A stretch of DNA of 24,317 nucleotides from Lentisphaeria bacterium (GCA_030590715.1 JAUVCU010000002.1:1-24317); one strand, 5' to 3'. Numbered from the stretch's first letter, positions 15,405 to 24,114 are shown. The notes: generated by a model from the sequence alone, not told the origin. Numbers and translations are program-made.

Positions 15405-15439
15405 GCAGCAACGGCTTAGGGGGAGGGGGCCGTTGCTGC
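15405..15439. repeat. Strong hairpin with G-rich loop
   Basis: A perfect 11-bp stem, GCAGCAACGGC (15405-15415) with GCCGTTGCTGC (15429-15439), encloses a 13-base purine-rich loop with two G runs. The nine bases GCTTAGGGG at the top of the left arm (15414-15422) recur just after the right arm (15438-15446). No T tract follows, so it is not a standard terminator. It may be part of a structured RNA; the run of G tracts through 15474 could also form a quadruplex. Confidence 0.6.
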
Positions 15440-15797
15440 TTAGGGGATGTCTATATAAAACTAACTTTGGGGAAGTTGTTGTTTTACTGACTATACCTTT
15501 ATAATACTGTGAAAATGGACCCTGTCAATCAGGCGTTTTATGTGTAACTTGTTGACCGTTAACTGATTTTTTGTGATTTGTCTCGTTTGAGATGAAGCGT
15601 CTATTTTTATGGTGTGTCATTTCTGTTTTTCAGCGAACTCTGGTTTTTGTTTAAGTAAAAATAGACAGAGTGTCTAATTGAAAAAATATCATTTATTTTT
15701 GATTTTATCATTACTTCGCTTCTAAATGCACAAGATATTAGGTGACGGTCGGTAATCACACTCGTTGCTGAGCCATTTTATATTAGAATCTTTTGAC

Positions 15798-15829
15798 AAA
15801 GCGACTGGTTTACACCAACCGCTTTTTTT
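15798..15829 (+). terminator. Orphan terminator-like hairpin
   Basis: AAAGC (15798-15802) and GGTT (15807-15810) pair with AACC (15817-15820) and GCTTT (15821-15825), with a GACT bulge, followed by more T. No plus-strand protein gene lies in the 820 bases before it. A second small hairpin CCGCA-TAT-TGCGG follows at 15833-15845. Confidence 0.5.
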
Positions 15830-15879
15830 GTGCCGCATATTGCGGATCTATTTTCTGCCAGGAGAAACAGTATGGGGGG

Positions 15880-18800
15880 TTACTTTTTACCTCCGTAAAG
15901 AAAAGACGACTTACCACCCATGAATCCCGGTTTTATTTTTCCTGGTCTTATGTTTGACATTCCTGCAGCAGCTCTGCGTGCCATTCCTTCAAGTATGTCT
16001 CCCTCGGCATCGCTGATCTCTCCATCCCTATTGAATTCCTGGTGCTTTTTGAGTAGCTGTGCTAAAGATTTGAATGCTTTCCGAATGCCAGAATCTATAT
16101 GCCGGCATTTTTTTAGGTCACCCATCCATTTGTACACATGGTATATGTCTTTGAGGAGCGATTTTGATAATTTGTCGGCTTCTGCTTCCTGCCTGTCCTC
16201 ATCTTTGATTCTACCTATAGCTCTCATAGCATTTTGAATCTGAGTCGGATTGGAGAATCTCTTCAACGCAATCTTTACTTTTGACGGTGGATGTTTGCAT
16301 TCACAGTCATCAATCTCAATCACTCCCTGTGCTATGGCGTCTGTTTTGTCTGATAAATCAAAGATTATTTCAGCCCTGGAACTATCCATTTCGTCGAGGC
16401 ATATTTTGCCGTCAAAGTGGTAACGTCCGCGTTTCTTTTTCGCAGGTCCCAGTTTCACTCCGTCATCAGGCTTTATCAGTATTGCAAATTTTGGTTCAAA
16501 GGAATCCGGTAAGGTCATCTTAAATGACACATAGTTTTTTTTGTTCTTTGTCACCACTTTGTCCCAATCAATTTCAATGGGCATATCGGTCAGTTCGGCT
16601 TTGCCGGTAGTTTTGAAGTGTGTTCTTTCGCCCTCTTTGTCAACGAAGTCAAAAAGAACCCGTTGTCTGCCGTCTTTTATTGGCCTGAAGGATACATTTG
16701 TTCCCTCTAATTTCCAGTATTTTTTATCTTTGTATTTGCCAAGGCCTTCCAGCTTGAATGACTTGCTTAGGTCTATTGTTACGTCTTCTTCAGGATAACT
16801 CAGGGTCGACCATTGTCCGGTCAAAACAGGGCGCTTCATTGTGGCTATGATCGTGTCAGGTTCGGTCAGCTCAAATTCCGTTTCACCACTTGCCGTGAAC
16901 TCTCCAAGTTTCACTTTACAGATCAGCCCGTACATACCTATTTTCCACTTGTCCTTGGTTTTTACTCCAAGGTGCAGTCCTTCTTTTCCGGACCTCGAAC
17001 GGGAGGAAAACTTATAGCTGGAGGAGTCAGGAGCACGAATGCCCCACTTAACGTCACCTATTTTAATATCATCGGCGATGGATGGAAGCGCTGCTTTAGC
17101 ATCAAAACGTTTTCCGCGTTTTATCTCACTTGTTGCCTCTCCCTTGTCATTGAACACGGTTATAACCACTTCAGGCTCTTCTATAAGATTGAAGAACGCG
17201 TGGCCTTCGTAGGTGTTATCTCCACTGTGCAGAACGGCGATAACTTCATACTCCCCGATGCTAGTCCAGCGTTCATCGGTAACCATTTTTTTAGTGAGGC
17301 CGGATTTTCCCTGATAGGTGCCTTTGGATTTTTTCTTATTCCCGCCCGGGGTAACTATGAACCATTCAATTTCCCCGATTTCAATATCAGACTTTTCTTC
17401 AGGCAGTTCTATTTTAGCAGTACAACTGTCGTGGCGCATAACGCGTTTTGTTTCTTTGTTATGGGAGTTGAGAATTTTGACTTTTAGTTCCCACTCCTTT
17501 TCTTCAATTGTTACAGACTTGTCATCTTCGATTGGTAGCCCGATATGTGGAATTAATTTTAAGGTGAATTTTATGGTGTCACCACTTTTCGTGAGCCCTT
17601 TGTCCAGGGAATATGTCAGGCGCTGTTCTTTTTTGCTATCTCTTCTGCTGAACGTTTTAGCATCTTCCTGAAGGATACTGTTGTCGGCTGTTAGTTCGGC
17701 TTTAGCTTCTACTTCCAGTGACTGAAGTGTGTCTGCAAATTCCATATATGCCATGAGGTGGGGGCTTGTCTCCGTGTCCAGTTTATCGTGATGCTTTTCA
17801 ATATCTGTACCCGGCGTGATGATCAGCCTTTTCAACTTCACCGGATCGCCTACTTTAAAATTAAAAACAGCAACGGATTTGATTGCGGGATAGTCAATGA
17901 CTTCCTGAATGACTCGTACAAGATATTTTGTTTTAGCAAATTTTTTAGGAACGGCAAACTCCCAGTTTTGGGTTGTTACCTCTTCGTTGGCCATAAAGGC
18001 TTTTTGATGCTTCATCATTTCTCCTGGGAGAAGCAACCCTTTTGAGTTACAGAGTTGCCAGCGAACTCTCATGAGTACTTCAGGCCTATTTGTCGGAATG
18101 CTTGGATCAACATTAAAAATGAGTCTGTCCCCGTGCATCACTACTGCGCCTGTCTTCACTATGGTTATTCCGGTCTCATTTGAGGCTTTTGCGTTTATTT
18201 CAATTTTGGAGAGTTGAAACTTATATTTGGCAAGGAAGTCTTGTAGGAATTGATGCAATATCTTTAGCTGTTCAATTAGTTCTTCCGCGTTATCCCTTGG
18301 TTCTATCATCTCTTTTAGACCAAGCAAACTTGTTTTTATTTTTGATACCTCTGCCTCAAGTTCGGTTAGTTTTTTCCCACAGAACTCATAATATTTTTCA
18401 AGTTCTTCAAGTTTGCCCGGTTCTGGCAGGCCAAGTACACCGCTGGTTGTGGGTGTTGGTTTTGCCGGTGCTGTCACATTATAGGTCTGGCCGCCTTTTC
18501 CTGGTTCGTCGCCTTCTTTATCACTCTCATCATCATCCTTTTTCTTTACTTCATAAATACTTTGTTTTATTAAACTGTTCAGCATATTTTTGAATGCGGA
18601 CCCCGTGAGTGGAGTCACAAATTTAATTCCTGCCTCCTTTAGCTTTTTAAAGGCCTCATATTCCAATCCAGCTTTAGATACTATGTCGCTTATACTTAGT
18701 CCCATCGCTTTCAGTGCAACCTGGGCTTCGGGGATAGTTATGGCACCTTCACGTACCATTTTAAATACATTCATGCCCTGGATTAATTCAGGAGAAAGAG

Positions 18801-20934
18801 CCGCATAGGGATCGAATCCGCCTTTGGTCATAAATTTTGTCAGATAGTTATCGTATTGTTTGCTCGACTGTCGGATTCCTTCTGCAACTTCGGACATCGC
18901 TTCAGCAGCGGCTGCTGCCTGGTCCGGTGATAAGTTTTTTGTACCACTACGTATATCATCCCAACTCAGTCCCATCTTGTGTAGTGTTTCTTCTCCTCGT
19001 TCCAGCCAATGCTCTGATTTAAAAACAACAGTGTCTGAAAATGATGATGCACGGTTTTTAGTCAGTGTTGTGGGGTCCCTGAAAAAGTTATTTATGTCGT
19101 CGACCAGATACGCGTCGCCGTGCATATAGTCCGTTACCTGATGGTCCATTTTGGAACCGAACTCACTTATTTTATCAAAACCTTCCTTGCTGAGCATATC
19201 TATCGGCCCTGCATTTGGATTCATGTTTTGATAAAGGCTTTTGTTATAGTGTGGTTCTACCATGCTGGCGGGTATATCTATTTCTGTTGCCGGTACTGTG
19301 ACCATCTCTATTTTTCCTGAAGCACGCTTAACCGGAATCTGCTTCTCTGGAATAACAGCACGGTACGTTATGTCGCGATCAAATCCAATTTTATCCGGCG
19401 CAGGTGGTTTATTGGTCGCGTTGAATACCGTGAATTCGACCTCGTCAAAGTCGATATCACCACCGCCGATAGCTCCGTGCTTTTGGTTGTGCATCTTTAA
19501 CTGCTGATTCATTTTTTTCCGAGCTTCTGCTGATCTTAGTTTTTCAAGTTCATCAAGTCCCAGGTCTCCACTCCTCGCCTTTTTTCTAAGTGCCAGCAAT
19601 GCATCATCATCCATTTTATTTGCAGAGTTCCGTAATGCTGTTCCAATTGTGTCCAGTGCTTCATCGTCAACTTTACCAATGACACTTTTTCCGGCACTGT
19701 TAACGTGGGTGAAATAGCTGTCTTCAATTCTGGATTTTATATTGCGCCTCAGGTCTTGATAGCCGGGGCCCTGCAGCTCGTTTAACGCAAATTTATCCTT
19801 ACGCAATGCGGCGTATGCTGCCATCAGTTCATCTTCTGTACCGGCTCGCCTGAACGTTTGCGCTAAATCATCGATCCGTTGCTTTCCCTGCTTCTTTCCT
19901 TGTTGCCACAGCTGTTTTAATCGAAGGTCTTTAGGATCTACTGATTTACCAAATTGTTTTACCGCATTTTCTCCAAGCTCTGCCAGTTCACGCGCCGTTC
20001 GTTTGTTTGCTGCTATTATTGAGCTCATTCCGGCGAGAGATTTTAATTCATCAGTTTTGTTTTTGAGTTTTCTCGCAATAGCGAGAAGAGAGTCACTTGC
20101 TATATTTCCTGCTTTTTTGGTGAATCTTTCAAGTGCTTCCCGAACTGCTCGATTTTTTTTAATAAGTAGATCAAGAGCTTCAGGAGTGATAAGAAGAAAT
20201 CCTTCCAGCATTCTCTCCAGTCCAGATAAGTCTTCACCAGTCAGGTCATCTTTCCCGTAGATAATACGTACGAGGTCGAGGTATTCTCCAGCGCCTGGAA
20301 GTCCCGATACCAGATCCCGTACCAAAGCTTGTTCGGCTAGGAGTTCATCGCTTTCGGCTCCGCGCCGTTCCTGCTCTGAGTCGTTGATTTTTCTTAAGGC
20401 AGCAATATATGCATTCATAAAAGCGGTTGAATCCGCTTCCTTCTTTATGAGAAGTGCTCTGATGTATGCACCTGCAACGCGTATTTTTAAATCGTCCTGA
20501 TGTCTTGAACGGCTTGATGAACCGGTTTCCTTTTCTATTCGGTCGTAAAATTCTGACTTCTTAGCAGGATTGGTGTCTATATGTGCTGCTATTTTAGTTC
20601 CTATCTGGTATAGCTTAACCAGTCTTGTCCGGTTCAGTTTATTAAATTCAGCTATAGTTTCTGCTTTATCCCGTATCTTGTTGAATCGACTTTTATCTCC
20701 CTCTATTTCAAAAAGGGGGAGGTCGAATTTCAGAATTTGCTTGATTGTGACATTCATTTGTATTTCTGCAGATTCATTAATGTTTATAAGTGCTGTTCCC
20801 GCACGGTCTGTATAATCACGGTCCATTCGGACAAGAGTACCAAGCCGCTCTTTCATCGTAGGTTCTTTTTTTTCGGCAGATATCGCAAGCGTTGAGCAGA
20901 ATACCAGAAGAATTGTTTTTAAAGAAATTTTCAT
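15880..20934 (-). CDS. Giant exported protein of unknown function with tandem Ig-like repeats
   Basis: I do not recognise this 1684-residue protein. The ATG at 20932-20934 is preferred over one five codons earlier: it has GGAG nine bases upstream and directly starts a Sec signal peptide (MKISLKTILLVFCSTLAISA). Residues about 30-490 are charged and helical. A distinct segment follows (about 500-670) with DFDEVEFTVFN, FDRDITYR and DYMHGDAYLVDD. A helical part leads to a charged linker (about 795-830, KKKDDDESDKEGDE then Thr/Pro), a coiled coil (about 840-910), and a long beta-rich half (about 920-1540). That half holds two similar units of about 100 residues (about 1150-1255 and 1256-1357) with DIEIGEIEW/DIKIGDVKW and SGLTKKMVTDERW/EGLHLGVKTKDKW. 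The C-terminus is helical with one EF-hand-like loop EFNRDGEISDAE. No membrane anchor or sorting signal is seen. It is divergent from a three-lipoprotein operon 125 bases away. Confidence 0.85.
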   Translation of the reverse strand: MKISLKTILLVFCSTLAISAEKKEPTMKERLGTLVRMDRDYTDRAGTALININESAEIQMNVTIKQILKFDLPLFEIEGDKSRFNKIRDKAETIAEFNKLNRTRLVKLYQIGTKIAAHIDTNPAKKSEFYDRIEKETGSSSRSRHQDDLKIRVAGAYIRALLIKKEADSTAFMNAYIAALRKINDSEQERRGAESDELLAEQALVRDLVSGLPGAGEYLDLVRIIYGKDDLTGEDLSGLERMLEGFLLITPEALDLLIKKNRAVREALERFTKKAGNIASDSLLAIARKLKNKTDELKSLAGMSSIIAANKRTARELAELGENAVKQFGKSVDPKDLRLKQLWQQGKKQGKQRIDDLAQTFRRAGTEDELMAAYAALRKDKFALNELQGPGYQDLRRNIKSRIEDSYFTHVNSAGKSVIGKVDDEALDTIGTALRNSANKMDDDALLALRKKARSGDLGLDELEKLRSAEARKKMNQQLKMHNQKHGAIGGGDIDFDEVEFTVFNATNKPPAPDKIGFDRDITYRAVIPEKQIPVKRASGKIEMVTVPATEIDIPASMVEPHYNKSLYQNMNPNAGPIDMLSKEGFDKISEFGSKMDHQVTDYMHGDAYLVDDINNFFRDPTTLTKNRASSFSDTVVFKSEHWLERGEETLHKMGLSWDDIRSGTKNLSPDQAAAAAEAMSEVAEGIRQSSKQYDNYLTKFMTKGGFDPYAALSPELIQGMNVFKMVREGAITIPEAQVALKAMGLSISDIVSKAGLEYEAFKKLKEAGIKFVTPLTGSAFKNMLNSLIKQSIYEVKKKDDDESDKEGDEPGKGGQTYNVTAPAKPTPTTSGVLGLPEPGKLEELEKYYEFCGKKLTELEAEVSKIKTSLLGLKEMIEPRDNAEELIEQLKILHQFLQDFLAKYKFQLSKIEINAKASNETGITIVKTGAVVMHGDRLIFNVDPSIPTNRPEVLMRVRWQLCNSKGLLLPGEMMKHQKAFMANEEVTTQNWEFAVPKKFAKTKYLVRVIQEVIDYPAIKSVAVFNFKVGDPVKLKRLIITPGTDIEKHHDKLDTETSPHLMAYMEFADTLQSLEVEAKAELTADNSILQEDAKTFSRRDSKKEQRLTYSLDKGLTKSGDTIKFTLKLIPHIGLPIEDDKSVTIEEKEWELKVKILNSHNKETKRVMRHDSCTAKIELPEEKSDIEIGEIEWFIVTPGGNKKKSKGTYQGKSGLTKKMVTDERWTSIGEYEVIAVLHSGDNTYEGHAFFNLIEEPEVVITVFNDKGEATSEIKRGKRFDAKAALPSIADDIKIGDVKWGIRAPDSSSYKFSSRSRSGKEGLHLGVKTKDKWKIGMYGLICKVKLGEFTASGETEFELTEPDTIIATMKRPVLTGQWSTLSYPEEDVTIDLSKSFKLEGLGKYKDKKYWKLEGTNVSFRPIKDGRQRVLFDFVDKEGERTHFKTTGKAELTDMPIEIDWDKVVTKNKKNYVSFKMTLPDSFEPKFAILIKPDDGVKLGPAKKKRGRYHFDGKICLDEMDSSRAEIIFDLSDKTDAIAQGVIEIDDCECKHPPSKVKIALKRFSNPTQIQNAMRAIGRIKDEDRQEAEADKLSKSLLKDIYHVYKWMGDLKKCRHIDSGIRKAFKSLAQLLKKHQEFNRDGEISDAEGDILEGMARRAAAGMSNIRPGKIKPGFMGGKSSFLYGGKK

Positions 20935-21059
20935 GAATGTGATCTCCATATATTTGTGTAACTCTTTCCTTTAGACAAATTAACTGATATAAATAAACTA
21001 AAAGCAAATCGATATGTCTATATTCCGGTAATGAAGCATTTCTTTGCAAAGGGGGAGCC
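20935..21059. promoter_or_regulatory. Divergent promoter region of the giant protein and the lipoprotein operon
   Basis: The 125 bases between the two start codons must drive both units. TATAAA at 20988-20993 could be a plus-strand -10 box, but its -35 partner is weak. The short shared region suggests joint control. Confidence 0.4.
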
Positions 21060-21887
21060 ATGATTACTGAGCAAAAAATGAGTTGTCTGGTATCAAACAC
21101 GATTTCTTGTGGACCCAGCGTTTTTACAGGTCTCCTCATGTTGTGTATATTGTTGAACACTACGGGTTGCACAGTGTTTATGGTCGATCCTCCACATAAT
21201 GGTAAGTCCGGGCTAAGTACAGCAGGTGTACAGTCATCCTGTGATTTTCTTATCAGCACCGAAGACCTGATCGACCGAGACCATCCTATAGGTCGGATAG
21301 GTGACACATTCTTTGGTGGTCAGTACCAGGTGACACTTTCAGATTCTCTTCATGATTATTTTGAGGCCGAAATAGTTCAGACGCTTCAAAATAATGGGTA
21401 TAATTGCTTTCGGCCCCCTGGACATTTCATCGTGAAAAGACTAAAAATAGATCCGAAACCACTTATTCTCAAACTTGAACTACAGGACCTTACTCTGGCT
21501 CGCCACCCAAAAGATGAGCATGCGTCGGACCACGTAATCGGGATCTGTAAGATTCGCGGGATAGTATCAGATTGTGAAGGAAATATTCTTCATCATCGTC
21601 AGTTTGTCGGCCGGGTTGATACCTACCGGCTGACCGACGAATTAACACTTCCATTTCTAGGAGGCTGGATCAGTCGCTCGGGACTGTCACTCACACTTGA
21701 AAAGCTTCTTCAGGACACCGTCTCCAAATTTATAAATGAAGGAATACCTGAGTTTGAGATTATTTTGGAAGAGTATAGAAGTAACGGCGAATCAAAAGTA
21801 CCTTCTGCCGAGCAGGGGGTAACGCCCGTACAGCCTGTCGTTATCCCAGATTCTGAACCTGAAGTTGACTCCAATTTTGATTTTTAA
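21060..21887 (+). CDS. Putative lipoprotein, first of three
   Basis: A 275-residue protein of unknown family. A hydrophobic stretch (residues 21-32) is followed by NTTGC, a plausible though imperfect lipobox with lipidated C37. The long, weakly charged N-terminal region before it is unusual for a signal peptide. The mature part has a helix with DYFEAEIVQTLQNNGYN and then a strand-rich PLILKLELQDLTL, a layout seen in small envelope lipoproteins that pair a helix with a beta sheet. The last 30 residues are Pro/Glu-rich. AAGGGGGAG precedes the ATG, a very strong ribosome binding site. Position +2 after Cys is Thr, so by the E. coli rule it would go to the outer membrane. It opens an operon with two more lipoproteins. 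Confidence 0.75.
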   Translation: MITEQKMSCLVSNTISCGPSVFTGLLMLCILLNTTGCTVFMVDPPHNGKSGLSTAGVQSSCDFLISTEDLIDRDHPIGRIGDTFFGGQYQVTLSDSLHDYFEAEIVQTLQNNGYNCFRPPGHFIVKRLKIDPKPLILKLELQDLTLARHPKDEHASDHVIGICKIRGIVSDCEGNILHHRQFVGRVDTYRLTDELTLPFLGGWISRSGLSLTLEKLLQDTVSKFINEGIPEFEIILEEYRSNGESKVPSAEQGVTPVQPVVIPDSEPEVDSNFDF

Positions 21888-21910
21888 TCTTTTATAAATA
21901 GGAAAAAACC

Positions 21911-22636
21911 ATGTACAATGCGTTCAAATTAGTATCTCTAGCAGTAGTTACATTAACAGCTTCCGGTTGTATGAGTCCCCCCGTAAAGTGGCAGTACTCC
22001 GTGAGTGAGGGATCTTTTGATTCATCTGAAAACAGTCTGCTTGTTGAGGCGGTTGAAGATAAAAGAGTTCTGAGAAATGAGACGAAGTCTATGCTGAGTG
22101 CTCTTCCATTCGTTCTTTGGACAACTGAAAACGATCAGGCATTTGACCTTAACCTTGCTCGTGAAGGAACAAAGTATCAAAGTACTCCCGTCGGGGAATT
22201 GCGCTTTGTTGCAACACAGAATCTGCTTTTGAGCACAGCTAAAGAGTTGGGCCACAGTCGGTTTTTTGCTCCCGTTTTCTCACATCCAAGTGAAGTCGGG
22301 CCCTGGAAGTCAGATGGTTCGCAGCACTACACTCTTAAACTTATGCTCAATAAACTAGGGTTTAAGAAGAGTCATTACAGTTATGGACTCGGACCATGTT
22401 CTTTTCTTCTTAATGCCGTCGGGGCTCCTCAAAAGAATGTTGAGCTGGATATCAATTGGGATTTGATTGTCTATAACGAAGATCGAAAGCCCGTGTATAA
22501 GGACAGCATTGTCCAGCGGGCTTCATTTTATGATGGTTGGTACTACAATTTAGATGCGGAGCAGAGAGCGCTGGACGAAATCTCATTTGCGCTACATACC
22601 TCGTTACAAAAACTCCAGCAGGAGCTGAGTCAATAA
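21911..22636 (+). CDS. Putative lipoprotein, second of three
   Basis: A 241-residue protein of unknown family. The signal peptide is MYNAFKLVSLAVVTLTASGC with lipidated C20. The mature part resembles its neighbours in layout: an early strand (SLLVEAVEDKRV), a helix ending TAKELGHSRFFAPVF, a strand HYTLKLMLNKLGF, and a later strand LDINWDLIVYNEDRKPVYKD. This is reminiscent of YajG- or PqiC-like envelope lipoproteins, by pattern only. It starts 23 bases after the first lipoprotein gene with a weak AGGA site. Confidence 0.75.
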   Translation: MYNAFKLVSLAVVTLTASGCMSPPVKWQYSVSEGSFDSSENSLLVEAVEDKRVLRNETKSMLSALPFVLWTTENDQAFDLNLAREGTKYQSTPVGELRFVATQNLLLSTAKELGHSRFFAPVFSHPSEVGPWKSDGSQHYTLKLMLNKLGFKKSHYSYGLGPCSFLLNAVGAPQKNVELDINWDLIVYNEDRKPVYKDSIVQRASFYDGWYYNLDAEQRALDEISFALHTSLQKLQQELSQ

Positions 22637-22669
22637 ACCCATTTAACCCGGAAAAAGGAGGGATTAGAA

Positions 22670-23329
22670 ATGTTAAAGAAACTCGCGATGGCCGCATGTG
22701 TGGCTATGCTGACAGGCTGTTCAACGAAGTGGTTGCCGGATGCGGACAGTCCCATTAATCCACCGGTCGCTTTTCAACAGGAGTTTATCGCAGATGCTCT
22801 CGATGATGTTTTCAAAAGTATGAACTTTGCGCGGTTAAAAGGTAAAGTTGTCGATATTGAAGTGATGGGTGTGTATGCCGATGGTGATATAGCAGATTAC
22901 CTTCGTGCTAAGCTTCAGCTTGAACTAGCAAAGGCTGGTGCGCTTTCCGAAGTAGATTCTTTGGATAGGGATGTTGATTATAAAGCAAATATAATGCTTC
23001 GGCACGGTGGGGTTAATGATATCGTGAAGTCGGCTGTATTTTACCAATGGCGAGAAAAAGTATACGACTACGATGTGCAGGTTGCTGTATTTGATGTCAA
23101 GGGAGGACATTATTTTGTTCAGTCGGGAAAAGGAGCCAGCAGTGCTGTTGTAGCTCGTAAATTTTACTTACTGTTCTTTCCTTTGCCACTGCCTAACGAG
23201 TGGTCTACGACCAAAGGTACAAATATATACTCGCAGATGAGTGAAACGTACGATGCGGCTAAGCGTGTTAAAAATGACAGAAGTCTGATGTATGATCGAT
23301 CTCAAATACCTAAGACATTTGGGCAATAA
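22670..23329 (+). CDS. Putative lipoprotein, third of three
   Basis: A 219-residue protein with the clearest lipoprotein signal of the three: MLKKLAMAACVAMLTGC, lipidated C17 in LTGC, Ser at +2. The mature part has a helix IADYLRAKLQLELAKAGAL, a strand DYKANIMLRHGG, and a strand VYDYDVQVAVFDVKGGHYFV, again the helix-then-sheet layout of its neighbours. An AAGGAGG site stands eight bases before the ATG. It follows the second gene by 33 bases and is the last of the operon, with a terminator 21 bases after its stop. Family unknown. Confidence 0.8.
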   Translation: MLKKLAMAACVAMLTGCSTKWLPDADSPINPPVAFQQEFIADALDDVFKSMNFARLKGKVVDIEVMGVYADGDIADYLRAKLQLELAKAGALSEVDSLDRDVDYKANIMLRHGGVNDIVKSAVFYQWREKVYDYDVQVAVFDVKGGHYFVQSGKGASSAVVARKFYLLFFPLPLPNEWSTTKGTNIYSQMSETYDAAKRVKNDRSLMYDRSQIPKTFGQ

Positions 23330-23350
23330 TATCGTTGAACGGGTATTAAA

Positions 23351-23379
23351 AGAGAGGCTATTGCCTCTCTTTCTTTTTT
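23351..23379 (+). terminator. Terminator of the three-lipoprotein operon
   Basis: A perfect 8-bp stem AGAGAGGC (23351-23358) with GCCTCTCT (23363-23370), a 4-base loop and a T-rich tail with TTTTTT. Confidence 0.9.
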
Positions 23380-23717
23380 GAACTCCACAGAAAAGCTTTG
23401 TCTTAATTCAGTATTCGACATCACTCATGTATTAGCTGATACAAGCTTCACTTAGGGCGGGAACTACTTTGATCTGATAGCCTTGTTGGGTGATTGCGCA
23501 ATAGATGTTGTTGGCCAAATTCTCAGTAAAACCCACAACTTTTCTGTCTACATATTCCAACTTCGGAATACTTCATCGTGCGTTTTGCTGAATCGTTTTG
23601 GTTTGAAATATTCTACTTAAAAACCACTACCATTATTTTGCGTAGTTGATCAATGTACTTAGTGTTGTAGGCCTTGTTTCTCAGAATAACTTTTTTGAGC
23701 GTTGGAATCTCATATAA
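23380..23717. other. Decayed stretch with coding-like fragments
   Basis: No intact gene. On the minus strand two separate open stretches read like broken coding sequence: about 23740-23613 (including LKKVILRNKAYNTKYIDQL) and about 23562-23432 (including YVDRKVVGFTENLANNIYCA), in different frames and each ended by a stop. A plus-strand open stretch (23456-23620) covers the same ground, so the true strand is not settled. It may be part of the same mobile-element debris as the transposase remnant that follows. Confidence 0.3.
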
Positions 23718-23921
23718 AAAGTCCAGTTTTATTTTATTAATGTTAAGACTGCGCTAACAGGAACTTTTCACTCATTTGAATGTCATAAATACAGCAATCG
23801 CTATCTAGCTTCTATTGTTTACCGATTCAACAGGCGATGGGATCTATCAAAGATATTCTTCGACCTCTGTGGGTCATGTGTGAATAGTCATCCATTCACA
23901 GCTAAACAGCTATCATATTAG
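23718..23921 (+). pseudogene. C-terminal remnant of an IS1595-family (ISXO2-like) transposase
   Basis: This open stretch of 67 codons has no start codon; a stop lies just upstream at 23715-23717. It reads INVKTALTGTFHSFECHKYS then NRYLASIVYRFNRRWDLSKI and ends at a TAG. IS1595-family transposases end with a segment of the form N-x-K..l.GT[FY]H....KY..RYL.E..YRFNRR.DL, and every one of these blocks is present in order, including the Asn and Lys of the DDNK catalytic set. The N-terminal zinc ribbon and both catalytic Asp residues are absent, so it is dead. No inverted repeat ends were found around it. Confidence 0.78.
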
Positions 23922-24092
23922 ATATAGCAGGCGTACTTGACATAAAAATATAGCGGCAAAGGTTTTCTCCTGTCTTAATACCGTGGTTAACCGGCGTTCA
24001 GAGTCATTCTGAATGAAAATATTGAAAAGCATGTGTGTGACAGACAAAAAGATTCCCCCCAATAGGTTTATACTAGAAAACAACAACTAGTA

Positions 24093-24114
24093 TTTCTTAT
24101 AATATTATAAGAAA
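24093..24114. repeat. 22-bp perfect palindrome
   Basis: TTTCTTATAAT (24093-24103) is followed directly by its reverse complement. Just before it, TACTAG (24071-24076) pairs with CTAGTA (24087-24092). Together they form a dyad-rich AT block in front of the open frame at the window end. It could be an operator, a recombination site or a hairpin; nothing selects among these. Confidence 0.6.

Noticed and set aside
15405..15439. Intrinsic terminator
   Set aside because: No T tract follows on either strand.
15262..15504. 80-codon frame through the G-rich hairpin
   Set aside because: Covers the perfect hairpin, lacks a ribosome binding site, and its arginine/glycine-rich part is only the translated hairpin loop.
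16813..17487. 224-codon plus-strand frame within the giant gene
   Set aside because: Antisense to the clearly coding minus-strand frame, without ribosome binding site or family signal.
20935..20949. ATG five codons upstream of the giant protein start
   Set aside because: Its AGGAAAGAG is too far away, and the later ATG gives a clean signal peptide with GGAG at a normal distance.
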